Counted from the stretch's first letter, positions 1 through 12,351 are shown. The stretch is 64,000 bases of DNA from Sporobolomyces roseus (GCA_016617785.1 JADILM010000004.1:496001-560000); one strand, 5' to 3'. Made by a program: numbers and translations. Notes: generated by a model from the sequence alone, not told the origin.

Positions 1-166
1 CGGTTTCCGGGGAGAATCCGTCGTCTCGCCGGCTGTGGCCAACGCCGATTCCGAACAGCGTGGTGAACTTTGCGCACCTACCGTTTGTCTTTATCCGCTC
101 TCGAAACGCACTTTCACTCGATATTCTCTACTCTCTTTCGCGTTAAAGCCACTGCACCGCAGTAAG

Positions 167-984
167 ATGCCAACCAGCTTCGAGGTGCTGCATCACCTCG
201 CGCACGACATCAAGCTTCACTCGCTCGCAAAGTTTCGAACGCAAGCGGACGAAATCAGCAATCGCTTGATAGGGTTAGCTTTCCCATCATCGACAACAGG
301 ACTCATTCACTGGAAGGAGATTCCAAAGTAAGTAACAGGATGTCATCTAGCTACTCACCGAAGAGGAATTGACCGCTTCACTTCCGCAGATCGAAACGGG
401 AGACATTGATTGAGCTAATTGAGGGATATCGAGAGGAGATGAAGAGCGAAGAGACAACTATAGATGATGCTGTCAGTTGAATCTAAAAACACGCAGAGAA
501 CGGAGCTAACAACGTTGCAAAACAGGACGAAATGCTTCCTCATCTCACGAAGCAGCTTGTATGTTTGAGCTCATATTCCTCCGAGAATCAGCTGATCGCT
601 GCGGCTGCTGCCTGTACACAGAACGCCCTACGCTTCAGCATCGTTGTACAACGCTGGTTCGACCAAACCACAGACAACGAGCTCCTCAAATTTCCGCATG
701 TTTACACGAACCCTGTGCGAGCGGCTCTGAGGGTGCTGCACGAGACTCTCAAGCACAAGAACAAGATTGTCAATCATCATGGTAGCGTATGCGGAGGTAT
801 CGATCAACACAGCCAAAGCAGAATTATCGAGGTTCTTGACAGTCTGGATTCGGCATTTGCGAATAAGCCCAAGACGGATTTAGGGGGTAGCATAGTGAGC
901 TTGAAATCTTCTCCGTGTCTGGCAATGTCTGTATCTGACTGTCGTTATTGCTTTTGCGGAGACTACGGCGTTCGAACAGATTAG
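167..984 (+). CDS. Uncharacterised multi-exon protein
   Basis: I do not recognise this protein. The first ATG with a good frame is at 167 (MPTSFEVLHHLAHDIK). The first exon ends at 327 and a clear intron follows (328-389, gtaagt to cag). A second junction near 471-527 (gtcagt to aacag) leads into DEMLPHLTKQL. A third in-frame stretch, gtatgt to acacag near 559-621, is probably also an intron because its length is a multiple of three and it carries a branch-like CTGATC. The body is helical and charged (NALRFSIVVQRWFDQTTDN, ALRVLHETLKHKNKIVNHHG) with no catalytic motif I can name. A last intron from about 889 to the cag before 979 would give the ending LGD; reading straight through gives the same stop at 982-984. 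An upstream open stretch from position 35 may be untranslated leader or an earlier exon. Gene reality is moderately certain; function is unknown. Confidence 0.55.
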
Positions 985-1383
985 AATCATCCTTGTACGA
1001 TGGGAGCCGAGGCTTTCCATTTTCCCTCGAGTTCAGTGCTGATACTGAAACTTGTGCTTGTAGGAATGCGCCGGTAGAGAAACATCAAGCTCCAGCTTGA
1101 GCCATCGCAGGGCAAGAATTTACGAAACTTCCTCCCAATAGAATGCAGCGCCAGAGAGAAGGTTCTGACGCCTGGGAGCTGCTTGTATATTGGTAGATAT
1201 AGATTAGAGCAAGAATGAAGCAAGGGGGAAGAATGTTTGTCGCTGCATGCGGTGCGTTGCGTCTGAAATAACCACTTTTTAGCTTTGACCTCGTCTTTCG
1301 TCTCAAGTATCTCACATCGAGCGCAAGCGTAAAATCGAGTACAGTACAAGCTACAGATTCCTCTTTGTCTCTCCCGCGCCCTC
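985..1383. other. Convergent intergenic stretch, nothing seen
   Basis: This stretch lies between the stop of the plus-strand gene at 984 and the stop of the minus-strand NmrA-like gene at 1384. Open frames here have poor codon character and no splice-supported continuation. It most likely holds the two 3' untranslated regions. No RNA gene or repeat is visible. Confidence 0.5.
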
Positions 1384-2700
1384 TCAAGCGTCACTCTTGC
1401 GAGCCCTCCAACCCAAAATCTTGAAGTACTCTTCGGGTGAAGTAGCTTTGACTCCGAGATCTTGGAAAGAGGTGTCGTGTTCTCCTTCGATGTATCCTGA
1501 TCCATAAGCGAAGGGCGAGGGCAAGATAGAATCCACGAATCTGAGGAGGCGTGGTAGTGAGAAATTAGAATTCAGTAAAAATGCAGAGGAATGCGAGGAA
1601 AGCTTACTGGAACATTTCGACAAGAGCTTCAGCCATAGCGCTTCCATATAGGGTACTAAGTACTTGATGACTTTCTTCGAGAGTAGTCGGCTCAAACTCA
1701 GCAGGTTCTCCCGAAATTTGAGAGTAAAGTTTCGTGAGTTCGACACTCGAGAGAGGTGAAGAATTGACGGGATAGGTCTTGTTCTTGGTGACAACCGGTC
1801 CCTTCTCAAATATAGCTACATTCAGACCTAGTGTGAGGAGGAGAGTCTAACGAGTGAAGAGTGAGAGTACGGACCAGCAGCGAATACTCCGATATCGCGC
1901 CTATCGTCAACCCATCCTACTTGAGTTTCAGCTTGAAGTGGACAGCAGACTATGAAGTTACCGTCGTCTGCAATCAAAAACTTTTAGCTGTTGCGACGGA
2001 ATAGGTGGCGAGGTGAAATCTTGCCTGTGACTTTCGCCCACATTCGATTCTCGAGATTCGAGAGGAAAGCACCTGAGGTCGAGGCAGTCAATGAAAGATC
2101 ACTCTGTGGATGACTGAGAGAAGGGAGCTCACCGGGAACGAGAATAGTGACATTCTCCAACTGTTCTTTCGCATACTTTTCGATGCTAGCTTTCGATTCG
2201 AAGTGAACAACATTCTTGAACCTCCCTTGACTCAACTTGTCAACACTTGGTAAAGAGCTGTATACAAAGTGCTTGATACCGCATTCCTGTGTGTTCACAA
2301 CGAACGAAGGTGAGCGCAATTGCGAAACGAGCTATTTCGAGAACGACTCACTTTTGCGACATCGACCAACATCTTTCCCTGTTTGACTTCGGTACTTTCC
2401 TGATCTCCTTCTCCTTCCTTCGCAGTCATTACGAACGAAGCGAACAACCCGTAACATCCTTCCAAAGTTTTCTTGATTGTTTCACTATCATTCAAATCAC
2501 CTTGTACCAACTTGAATCTACCCTCTCCAGCTTCCTTCGAGTGATCGGTGAGAAGAGCTTGTACTTTTGATGAGGCAGGGTTTGAAGAGATTGCGACAAC
2601 ATTGAACGAAGTCGAGAGGAGGAGAGAGGCGACGACTCCAGTTCCTTGATTTCCGCTAGCACCAATGACTGCGATAGTGCGTTCTACTGATTGAGACATT
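1384..2700 (-). CDS. NmrA-like NAD(P)-binding Rossmann protein
   Basis: Starts at MSQSVERTIAVIGASGNQG (ATG at 2700-2698). The glycine motif GASGNQG within the first 20 residues is the dinucleotide-binding loop of NmrA-like/atypical short-chain dehydrogenases. After it come FKLVQGDLNDSETIKKTLEG and GCYGLFASF, the usual beta4-region signature of NmrA proteins, then ECGIKHFVYSSLPSV and a segment with FESKASIEKYAKEQLEN, which matches the family's substitute for the SDR catalytic region. C-terminal exons read TTLEESHQVLSTLYGSAMAEAL and end ILGWRARKSDA at 1384. NmrA-like proteins sense the NAD(P) redox state and repress nitrogen or stress regulators; many lack dehydrogenase activity, so I infer a regulatory role rather than an enzyme. 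At least five exons are needed. The spliced length (about 310-330 residues) is normal for the family. Confidence 0.85.
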
Positions 2701-3192
2701 CTTTGAGTAGATTGATTGTGAGAATGGAGCGAGAGAGTGAGAAAGAGAGGAAGAGGGAGGGAGAAGAAAGTGAAAGTTTCTCCTCGAGACGATTTTCTCG
2801 TTTTTTCGAAGATTCGTCTCGCACAGAAAAAGTTGCTTTGATTCATCGATCACTGCTTGAAGTTCATGTTCTGCTCTTACTTGCTACTCACTCGACGCAC
2901 AGCAATAGAGACGAATTCCGATTGCGAGAACCTCGACTTGGGCTTTGCGTCCAAAATTGTCAAGTTGAAAAAGGAAAAACTTTGTACTCGTTTCGCATCG
3001 CATTTCTTGCAATCAAGTTCAATCAAGGGAGGTGTAGTAGTTCTTGCTCGGGTTTTGCTCGTGAGAAGAGGAGAGAAGAGGGAGAGAGTCTGCGAGGAGG
3101 AGACTGACTGAGAGGAAACGAACGAAAAGTAGTCGTCTACCAGACCTCTGATCTTGATCGTGAGCCAGTCAGTCTAGTCACGAGCAAAAAGG
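2701..3192. other. Upstream region of NmrA-like gene, purine-rich
   Basis: The plus strand from about 2720 to 2780 is strongly purine-rich (repeated GAGA), so the NmrA-like gene reading leftwards has a CT-rich leader, common in front of fungal start codons. Weak open frames on both strands here (for example from 2691 and 2857 on the plus strand) are low-complexity and are not supported as genes. The end at 3185-3190 is a T-run on the minus strand that terminates the tRNA-like gene. Confidence 0.4.
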
Positions 3193-3326
3193 TGCCTCGA
3201 GAGAGGATCGAACTCTCGACCTCGGGATTGCAGACATCCAACGACATCCTCACAACTTTTATGAGACCCACGTGATAACCAATTTTTCGTCTCGCTCCGC
3301 TCGAGTGCCGGTGACACCGACGAGAC
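3193..3326 (-). tRNA. Elongator tRNA-Met(CAT)-like gene, intron-containing, 5' half uncertain
   Basis: Read on the minus strand, the 3' half is a clear tRNA: variable loop AGGTC, T-arm GAGAG-TTCGATC-CTCTC (perfect 5-bp stem, box B), acceptor strand TCGAGGC, discriminator A at 3193, then a TTTTT terminator at about 3186-3190. Upstream, TGGGT-CTCATAA gives an anticodon loop with CAT. Removing about 31 nt between positions 37 and 38 joins it to TCCCG, making the anticodon stem including the T31/T39 mismatch known from yeast elongator tRNA-Met. The D-arm 3' part GGTTATCACG is present. The expected 5' acceptor (GCCTCGA-like) is not directly upstream. The best candidate, GTCTCG starting at 3326, pairs six of seven positions (one G-T wobble) but needs a further ~28-nt insertion in the D-loop. 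The 5' end is therefore uncertain, and a tRNA pseudogene or 3' fragment is the alternative. Confidence 0.5.
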
Positions 3327-3668
3327 TGCTGTAGCTTGTAGAGATGTCGAGTGAAGAGGCGATGTGAGGTGAGGGAGGAAGGAGATGAGGAGTGTGGGCG
3401 TGTAGAAACGAAGCGGCTTCGAATGAGCGAGATCGAGCTCTTTCTTGTCGATTTGCTGCTTGAGATCAGGTACACGCGCATCGAAAAAGAAGAGAAGGAA
3501 TTCATACAGAGTGTACACATTGCATCAAGTGTTTACAGGTACTGCCGAACCTTGCGAATTCAATCTTTGCCTTGCGATTCCTTCGAACCTTTCTGTTGCC
3601 AATACCGAACCCCTTGCTCCTCATGATACTCCTACATTCACGAGCTGTAATCCTCTAGAGCGCGTTGT
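3327..3668. other. Intergenic between tRNA-like gene and PI31 gene, nothing seen
   Basis: Open frames on both strands in this interval are short and unrelated to any family I recognise. The part next to 3669 is the 3' untranslated region of the PI31 gene and the part next to 3327 is the upstream flank of the tRNA-like gene. Confidence 0.35.
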
Positions 3669-5149
3669 TTAGCCAAACATAGCATCGTAGTCGCTTCCTC
3701 CTCTTCCAGGTTGCTGTCAGCGAGAGGAAGAAGTCAGACAAAATCCTACTTCGAGCCCGCACTCGACAACAGCACAATAGAGATAGAGATCTGCTTACCT
3801 CGATATCAGGATGTACTTGTCTACCTCCCAAACCTCCACCTCCCCCGCCGCCAATTCCACCTCCACCTCTTCCCCCTCCTCTACCAGGTCCAAACGTACC
3901 TTGAGGTAATCCGAACGCACCTCCTGAAGATCCTGGTGGTCCATTCTGTACGAGCAAGTTGCACTCTCGAATTTCAATCAGTTTCTATTTCCTCTTTCGA
4001 GTTCGCAGAGAAAGGAAAGTTGCAACGTACCTCTGGTCCGACCGGATCGAACCTAGCTCCAGGTGGTGCACCTCCAGGAGGTAAATAACCATCTCCACCC
4101 CACCTCCTATTGTCTCTATGAGGTAAAGGAGATCCACCATTGCCCCCTTCGAACCTCTCCCTAAACAAAGGATGATCAGGACCCATAAACATCCCACCAC
4201 CTCCCACATCTCCTCCTGGTCCACCTCCCGGTAATCTACCCATTCCACCAAACGTACCTCCCATTCCTCCAAGCGGTTCCAAATCGTTCCTTCCAATCTC
4301 ACCAATCGGTCTCGCTCCTCCTCCTCCTCCTCCTCTCCCTCCAGATCCCGGAATCCTCAAAGGATCATCACCTCTCGGTTGAGGTACTCTTCCTCCTCCT
4401 CCTCCTTGTGGGAACATTCCTAATGGTCCTCCAGAATCAGGTAAATAATCACCTGTCCCTCCTAGCGGGGGTAACCTCCTCCCACTTCCTTCTCCTGAAC
4501 TAGTCGAAGAAGGGGATTGAGAAGTATCTAATTCAGTGTATCCATCTTTACGTAATCCTGGAATCAACTTTTGAAGGATGTTTAATCGGTACAAGAGGAT
4601 CAAGTCTTTCAGGCGAGATTCGGTTGAGAATGGGTTTGAGGTGGAGAGGGAAGAGACGGGGAGAGGGTAGGAAGTGGAAGGGGAGAAGTAATCGACTGTG
4701 AGGAACTCGAAGGAGGTTGAACGGGGATTCTAAAAAGCAGAGAGGAAAGAGAGAGGGGAAACGCGTCAGCGAAGGTGGGGGGGATAGGAAACCCTCAGAA
4801 GCGGGAGGGAAGGGGGACGAAGGGGAGAGAGAGAGTAGTAACGTACATCTACTGCGTTTCCTACTACCATTAGTTTGTCGCCTAGGTCGACTACGGAAAT
4901 GACGAATTGTAATGAAGATTGATCATGTTTGTACTTTAATTTGAGATCACCTCCTTGTGAAGAGGGCCATTCTGAAGGGAGTTTGTTGTCTTCTTGTGGA
5001 GTTGGAGAGATTAGGCGGAATGAGAGAGAAGAGTGGAGAGAGTGGAGAAGGAGTAAGAGGACTGAAGAGGGGGACGAAAGCAAAGTCGAGGGGGAACAGA
5101 GTGATTGGGATTTAGTGATTAGTGAGGAAGGCGAGAGTGGATCTGACAT
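3669..5149 (-). CDS. PI31/Fub1-type proteasome regulator
   Basis: Starts at MSDPLSPSSLITKSQ (ATG 5149-5147). The N-terminal third carries the PI31 N-domain pattern: SSLSFRLISPTP, LPSEWPS, LKLKYKHDQSSLQFVISVV and LGDKLMVVGNAVD. A middle helix LLYRLNILQKLIPGL is followed by a long Gly/Pro-rich tail. The tail contains two copies of the conserved PI31 C-terminal signature: RDNRRWGGDGYLPPGG with PPGARFDPVGP (about 3990-4110), and PDHPLF, the usual form of the DHL motif. The last exon ends GRGGSDYDAMFG at 3669. PI31 binds the 20S proteasome and inhibits it in vitro, and it promotes proteasome assembly and transport in vivo; yeast Fub1 is the fungal member. Low-complexity GGGGG runs make the tail prone to length variation. 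Domain order and termini agree with the family, so confidence is high. Confidence 0.88.
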
Positions 5150-5247
5150 ATTTGATTGGAGTGAATGGCCAAAGAGAGAGAGAGATTTGAAAGAGGGAGG
5201 GAGAGAACAGGTTGATTCCCTACTCCTCACTTGGCTCGCTCAGTTCG

Positions 5248-7674
5248 ATGGCCACTGCACAATTTGAACAGATCTATCATGGATTAGGTCCTGCAGCAGG
5301 CAGTGAGTCTCCCTCTCCCTCTCTCACCCTCCAAAGTACGCGACTAACGCGTTACTCACCTCTTCTCTCCCTTCTCTCTCTCTCTCTAGAACTGAGGATC
5401 GCACAGAGTGGATTAGGATGGAAATCTAGTGATGACAATGAATCGGTAGTAACTGTTCCTGGGTCAGATATTAAATGGATTCAATGGATTCGGTACATCT
5501 TCATTTCTCTCTCATCTGCCTCAAGAAGGTGTGTACTGATGATTGCGAATGGAATCTGTACAGCGTTGCGAGGAATCATCAAATGAGGATTGGAACTCAA
5601 AAGACTAGAACTACTTTCGATGGTTTCCTCAAAGATGATTTCGAACGTCTATCAAACTTGTGCAAACAGGTAGGCAGTATTCTCTTCTTCCATCTACTCG
5701 GTCGATCGAGGACCTGATGGTGAGGGCAAATTGGTCTACAGTACTACAACATTACGATTGAAACGAAAGATACTAGTGTACGAGGTTGGAATTGGGGTGT
5801 AGCAGAAGTACAAGGTACGCCTATCCTCTCAATCGACCAAATGCACAATTTCGTAGCTGACAGACTCCCGAGAATACCGCAAATGCAGCCGACGACCTCG
5901 CATTCCTAGTAGCTGGCAAACCCTCTTTCACTCTCCCCCTTTCTCTCGTCCAAAACACCTCCATCACGAAAGCCGAAGTCGCACTCGAATTTGGCTCCTC
6001 CCTCCCCGCCCCTCCTTCGACCTCAACAGAAGATGCCGTCGCTCGCAAGAAACGACTCCGACAGCTTCCGGACGAGATCTCTGAAATGAGGTTGTACATT
6101 CCTGGATCAGCGAAAGGAATGAAGAAGAAGACTGAGAAGATGAAGGTGAAAGCAGAGGGAGGAGATGCCGAGAGTAGTGAGGAGGAAGGAAGTGATGAGG
6201 ATGACGGAGGCGAGGAAGGAGCTGCTCAAGCGTTCCATGATGCCGTCAAAGAGAAGGCGGAGATCGGTCAGGTCGTTGGTGATACGATTTGTACGATTGG
6301 TGAAGTACTTTGTGTCACTCCTAGGGGTAGATTCGGTAAGTTTTTGCTTCTTTCTCTCTCTCACTCCCGAACAAAGCTCACCTTTCTCGTGTTCATTAGA
6401 CATCGACATCTATCCCGACTTTATGCGACTGCGTGGTAAAACTTACGACTACAGAGTTACGTATCAACAAATCAAACGACTCTTCCTCCTCCCGAAACCC
6501 GACGACATTCATTCTCAACTCGTCGTCAACATTGATCCTCCTATTCGACAAGGTCAAACGAGGTACCCTTATTTGGTCATGCAATTCGCAAAGGACGAAA
6601 TGATGGAATTGGATTTGAACCTTGATGAGTGAGTTCTCGAACTCTTCATCCATAGAATGATGCTGAAGAAGGCAGAGGAATGTCACAGGGAAACGATCAG
6701 GGATAAGTACGATGGAAACCTCAAGACTCATTACGATGATCCAGCATACGAAGTAGTTTCATTACTATTCCGAGTTCTCACCGAAAAACGAGTCACGACT
6801 CCCGGAAACTACCAATCGTACGCTACCCTTTCTCCTACTCAGCCTAAGTGAGACTCATCGCTGATGAGAGCGGGTGGTAAGCAGTCACGATGGACAAGCA
6901 GCAGTCAAATGCAACCTCAAAGCGAACGAGGGACAATTGTATTTCCTCGAGAAAGCTTTGTTGTTCATTTCGAAACAACCTACTCTCGTCATGTTTTCGG
7001 AAATCTCGGCTGTCGTCCTCGCTCGGTACGCAACGCTTTCTCTCTTTTTCAGTACTCCTAATATCCGTTACTGAAGTGACTGTGTCGTCGTGTAGTGTTG
7101 GAGGAGCACTCCCATCAGCTCGCACTTTCGACTTGAACATTCGACTCAAAGATTCCTTATCTGGCAACCCAATCTTCTCTGCACTCAACAAAGAAGAATT
7201 AACTTCAATCACCGAGTTCCTCTCTATGAAGAAGATCAAAGTCAAGAACGAGATGGAAGAACTCGCTGCTGCTGAAGCTGAGGCTCTCGGAGGTGCGCTC
7301 ATGGATGATTCGGATGATGATGCTATGTCGGTCGATTCGGATGAAGAGGATAAACCTAAGAAGAGGGCGAGTGCGAAGGATGCGAAGGGAGTTAATAAAG
7401 CTGCTGCTGCTCAAATGGGTCCTGATGAGGATGAGGATTCAGAAGGTACGTCCCAACGCTCTCGACATCAACGCAGAATCAATCGATTGACAGTGCCGTT
7501 TGATTGATTCGTGCAGTCGATGAGGATTTCCAAGCTTCTTCATCAGATGGTGGATCTGCTTCTTCTGATTCAGAGGGAGAAGGAAGCGATGGAGGTGCTG
7601 CTAGTGATGCGATGAGTGAGGATGGAGAAGGTAGTGCGAAGAAACCAGTGAAGAAAAAGCAAAAGACTAAATAG
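5248..7674 (+). CDS. POB3: FACT histone chaperone subunit Pob3/SSRP1
   Basis: Begins MATAQFEQIYHGLGPAAG (ATG 5248). It has the Pob3 N-terminal dimerisation region (LRIAQSGLGWKS, IKWIQWIRVARNHQMRIGT after splicing), the SSRP1 structure-recognition PH-like part (TRTTFDGFLKDDFERLSNL, YYNITIETKDTSVRGWNWG, MRLYIPGS), then the middle Rtt106-like domain (FMRLRGKTYDYRVTYQQIKR, DPPIRQGQTRYPYLVMQF). The tail is Asp/Glu-rich (DDSDDDAMSVDSDEEDKPKK) and ends in a lysine cluster KKPVKKKQKTK at 7674. No HMG box follows, which fits the fungal form: in yeast that DNA-binding part is supplied separately by Nhp6. The protein pairs with Spt16 to reorganise nucleosomes during transcription and replication. Around eight introns are visible. 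The last acidic exon starts after an intron ending near 7516. Start and end are both secure. Confidence 0.93.
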
Positions 7675-7838
7675 GGAGACTTGTCTTTTGTTCTGCGTCT
7701 GTTGCTTGTCAGGGAAGAAGAGGGAGGGAAGACGCTTGTGAAATCACACCCTTGTCATTTTGTAGCTTTCACTCGTTGTGGTCGTTAGAATGCGAGATTG
7801 TCTTGCGAAAGTTGAGAGATTTCGCTTCCTTTCACTTG

Positions 7839-10800
7839 ATGGATTCACCTCAATTATCAAGTTTTGTTCACGCACAATCTTTCGCGCAAGATTCATCTAA
7901 ACTATGCTCGCTTGACTGCACGCTATCACCGACTCCAGCAGAAGAAGTGGAGGAGCAACAAATCCTCATCAAACTATGTAATCAAGTGAGTGTCCCCTCT
8001 CAACTCATTGCTGTCTAAGCTGATGTGTTTTCCAGGTGATCACAGCTAGATGAGTATCAAGAGCAATCATACCTACTAGATCCGAGTCTGGAGGCGATGG
8101 TGAATCCTTTGATCAACAAGTTGAGGGACCGAATCCTAGTCTCTCCTGAGGAAGCGCTGAAAGGGACGAGGGTACAGAGGATTGCGAGGTTGTTATACTT
8201 CATCACTAAAGTGAGAGGGGCCAAAGTTGTTCGTACGTTTCTCGGATTCCTCAACCTCTCTCTCGTTGAGCCAAAGTTGATCGGGTCGACTATCCACGTA
8301 CAGTGAGATTCTTCCCACATGAAGTGACCGACTTGATTCACCTCCTCTCGATCCTCTCACCCTCAAGCGACTCGTCATGTCTCGCAGAAACGACTTGGGA
8401 ACTCCGATATCTCCTTTTACTTTGGCTTTCGGTCTGTGTGAGATTACCATTCGATTTGACAAGACTCGAGAAGGGGACTGGGGAGAAGATAGCCGCGGTT
8501 GCGGAGCGGTGGATCGGGGTGGGTAGTAAGGAGAGGGAGGGAGGAATCGAGGTTTTGGGAAGATACCATTCGAGGTAAGTCAGGTCTCGCTATATCACTC
8601 GTGGTCATGGTGATTCAAGCGAAGCATCGGAGCTACAGGCAAGATGCGCCGCTGGACAAACTGATACGAAAGTGCGAAGAGGAATTACAGAAGGATGATA
8701 ATCTACTTTTCGTAAGTTTTCGTTTGTTCTCTCGCTCTACTCAATACGAGAAGCCAAGCCTAAACACAAAGTGCTCTCTGAAATGCCTTGTACAGTCCTC
8801 GGGACACGTCCAAGCGCTATGTATCGTGCTCAAGACTTCATCCGGCTCGCAACTCGTCTCTTCGCACTGGTCGTCTCTCTATCGTTTACTCGCTTTCCTG
8901 CCGCAAGATGGAACAGGTGGAGCAGTGTTAGGAAAATACAGAGTCAAGCTCGCTGGTCGAATAGCGCTGATGAGGTTAGGGAAGAAGGAGCTGGACACGG
9001 AGGAAGATGTACCCGAGGAAGTCGAAGTGATACTAGGTGAATTGATCGAAGGTCTATCACATCCTGTACGTCAAATCTCCCACTAGACTTGGCGATCTAC
9101 TGATGACGAGAGTCGAGTGCAGGATACGATCGTACGATGGTCAGCAGCGAAATATCTCGCTCGATTGACTTCACCTCTTCCCTCGGAGTTCGCTTCAACC
9201 GTCATCGAATCCGTCCTCTCGCTATTCGAAGAGTGTCTCGGAGAGTCAGATCGAGCGGAACATGGATTACAGGGAGCTTGTTTTGCATTCGGAGAATTGG
9301 GTCGGAGAGGGTTGATTCGAGAGGAGGAAGAGGTCAAGCGATTACTCGAAGGTGTCATGCAGGTGCGCATCGATTCTGGACACTATGAACTTATGGAGAT
9401 AACTGATCTCGTCGAGCGTCTTGTGCAGGCCCTGCTGTTCGATCGAAGGAGGAACATGCAAACCATCGGGAGCTCAGTCCGAGACTCGGCAGCCTACGTC
9501 CTTTGGTCACTCGCTCGTACTCTCACTCCAGATCAAGCTCGACCCTATGCTCAACAGCTAGCAACAAGACTGGTGTGCGTCGCTGTCTTTGATCGCGAAG
9601 TCAGTATTCGAAGAGCTGCGAGTGCAGCTTTTCAAGAGGCAGTCGGAAGATGGGTAAGGGCCTTCGGATGCTATCAGTCTCTCACAAGTATCGGCTGATC
9701 GGTCTTTGAGGCTCTTAGGGCGTATTTCCTCATGGAATCGACGTGCTGAGGAAGATCGATTTCTTCACCGTCAGCGTTCGACATCGAGCTTATCTCTCTG
9801 CTGCTCCTTCTGTTGCTCTGTAAGTATTCACTCTCCCAAAGATTCTCTCGCTCGCAAGGACTGACGGTCGTCGAGTCTTGGGAATACAGACATCCCGAAT
9901 ATCGACAGTCAATAATCGATCATCTCCTTTCAACCGGAATCACACATTACGACCCAGATATTCGAGAACTGTCGGCTCAAGCACTTGGGAAAGTGACCAG
10001 TATCGATGCTGAACATCTAGGAGAGGATTTGATCCAGCAGCAGGTGAATCATCCTTTCGTCGATATCGATATCATTCGAGATGTACTGACATGGTGCGCA
10101 CTACACAGCTCGAAAAAATCGTCACGAAAGACTCTGCAAAGCTTCACGGCGCTCTCCTCAGTCTGGTAGCTCTGGCGGAGTCGATCCAAGACCTGCGCGA
10201 AACGAAGCGAGAAGAATATCGAAGTCAGGTCAGCTCACCTCGCTTTCCGTTCCGCCGTCCCTCACTCAGCCGAATCGTATTTCAGATCTTCTCCTCTACT
10301 ATTCGACTACTCGACGCTCCCGCCTCATCTCGACTACTCAAGACCTCTCATCTCGTTCTTTTCGCCGCTTTGCTATCTCTCGCGAACTCTGCCCCTTCCA
10401 AAACATCAACATCACCTGTGCCCTCAGATTCGAGATGGATCGACATAATGCATCATTCGGGAGATCAGACAGACGAGAAAGTTCATGCTCAAGCGGGAGA
10501 AGCGATTCGACGGATAACAGTATCGACAGACTGCTCGAGTCAAATTGACAGATGAGTCTATTGTTACGCTCTCATCCACGAGTGTGAGCCCTTGAACTGA
10601 TAAGTGAATGCCCGGAGACTCACATTGGTCGCAGATCTCGATTCGAGAAGTGGAGCAAGACAACAAGCCGCTGTTCTCATGCTCGGAAAGGTCGACTATT
10701 CAAGCTTGAATCAATGCAAGGTCGTCGATGTCATTGAGCGGCTGACATTGTTCGTCTCGAAAGACGTGAGTCACCCTTTCTATACTTTTCCAATCAGTTT

Positions 10801-12351
10801 CCTTTTTGCTCATCCTTTCGATTTCTACAGGGACAGAGGAAAGCTGCTACAGTAGAGGCACGAAGGAACGGAGTTGAAGCGCTCGCTTCGATTCTTCTTG
10901 CTCAAACTTCCGTTGAACCTCTCTGTGAGCACGAAACTTTGCAGATTCTGGTCGTCGTGATCCGGCTGACTTCTCTGACTTCTTCGCTTTCCGACAGCGA
11001 TTGCTCGTTACTCTCTCGCCTTTGACCCTCTCTTGCCCGGACTCAACGACTACACAAGCGATCAACGAGGTGATGTCGGATCTTGGGTTCGAGCGACAAC
11101 CCTTCGATCCCTTACAAAGCTAATTACAGCTCTTCTCAACGGAACAAGCCCATTCTCAGAGGTTCTCTCTCGGGAGAAGCTAGACACTTTGATCGGACAG
11201 TTTGCGAAACTCGCTGTCGAGCGAATAGATAGCGTGAGATTAGCTGCTGGAGAAGGGTTGATCGAGATTGCGCAAATCAAGGGTCCTGAAGGTCGGAAAG
11301 TGATGAAGGGGAAGAGGTTACTCGTAGACGCGATCGAAGAGTACGTTTCCATATTCCACACTTTCGCCCTGCGGAACTGACGAGATCTTGTCTGCGAAAC
11401 AGAGACGATACCGGAAAATGGAGGGATCTCGCTTGGGCGTCAGAGCAAGTCCTACCGCTTCTCGAGGTGACCGAGTATCGGACAACCTTACTTGAGGGAG
11501 CTCTACTCGCAACGGTGTGTTTCGAGTTCCGCAAGTTTCGAAAGCGAATCTGCGCTGACACTTGAGGAATTCCTTGCTTACAGAATCAGCATTCTTCGTC
11601 TACACCGTTCCTCGACTACCTACTCATGCTCCCTCTTTACTCGGACGACTCTTCGATGTACTCGCTACTTCAAGCTCTGCAAGATCTTCAGACGCTCGCC
11701 AAACGCAACTTTTCCTCGAATCGAATCTTCGTCCCTTTCCTCTTCATCCTTTCTTCGCTGGCCGAAGCAGGAGTACTTGAGGAGCTGGCTGTGGAGGAGA
11801 CTGGTGAAGGCGAGAAGTGCGTCAAGTCGGGACTAGCGATTGCGGTGAATTCGATCGCAAAGATGAAAGCGGCGCCACGAGTAGCGGCGAGCTCGAAAGT
11901 GTACGTTCTATTCCGCTCCTACTTAGAGAGCTTGCGATACTGACTCACATGTATCGACTGTGACAGGGTGACCTCTTTCCTCACCATTCCCGCCGTCGCG
12001 AGTCTAGCAGCCGCAAAATTGCCACTGTTCCTTCTACATCACTTGACATGGGCGCGTGTCGCTTCGAGCCTATCACAACGCAGATGTGATTACTGATACT
12101 TACCGCTTTGGCCTTCACAGCTCCGGCAGCAGACAGCGGATGATTTGTTCGGTGTCGTCTCGACCCTCGATTTGGCCGAGGAATCGACCGAGCTGGAATC
12201 GCTGCTGACTGAGACGTGCTGGTGAGCTCCCTTTTTCTCTCTCTTGAAAGCACAGAATAGCTGAAGAGTTGTACTCGATCGCAGGTCTTCGAACGATTGC
12301 GCAACGGAGGCGAAACGAGTCGTAGAATTGCTTAAGCCGAACTTACAGTAA
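7839..12351 (+). CDS. Tubulin-specific chaperone D (cofactor D)
   Basis: Starts MDSPQLSSFVHAQSF at 7839 and ends VVELLKPNLQ at 12351, about 1100-1200 residues after splicing, the normal size for cofactor D (yeast Cin1). Diagnostic segments include SLEAMVNPLINKLRDRI near the N-terminus, KVRGAKVVVRFFPHEVTDL after an intron, DTIVRWSAAKYLARLTSPLP, GLQGACFAFGELGRRGLI, SSVRDSAAYVLWSLART and FDREVSIRRAASAAFQEAVGR. These HEAT-type helices are hallmarks of TBCD. The later part (GSWVRATTLRSLTKLITALL) matches the family's C-terminal domain. The protein captures beta-tubulin and, with cofactors C and E, completes alpha/beta-tubulin dimer folding in the cytosol. Roughly fifteen short introns interrupt the gene. 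It starts 165 bp after the Pob3 stop on the same strand, so its promoter must lie in that gap or in the Pob3 3' end. Confidence 0.92.

Noticed and set aside
2691..3111. Plus-strand frames upstream of the NmrA-like gene
   Set aside because: GA-rich low complexity, antisense to a probable CT-rich leader.
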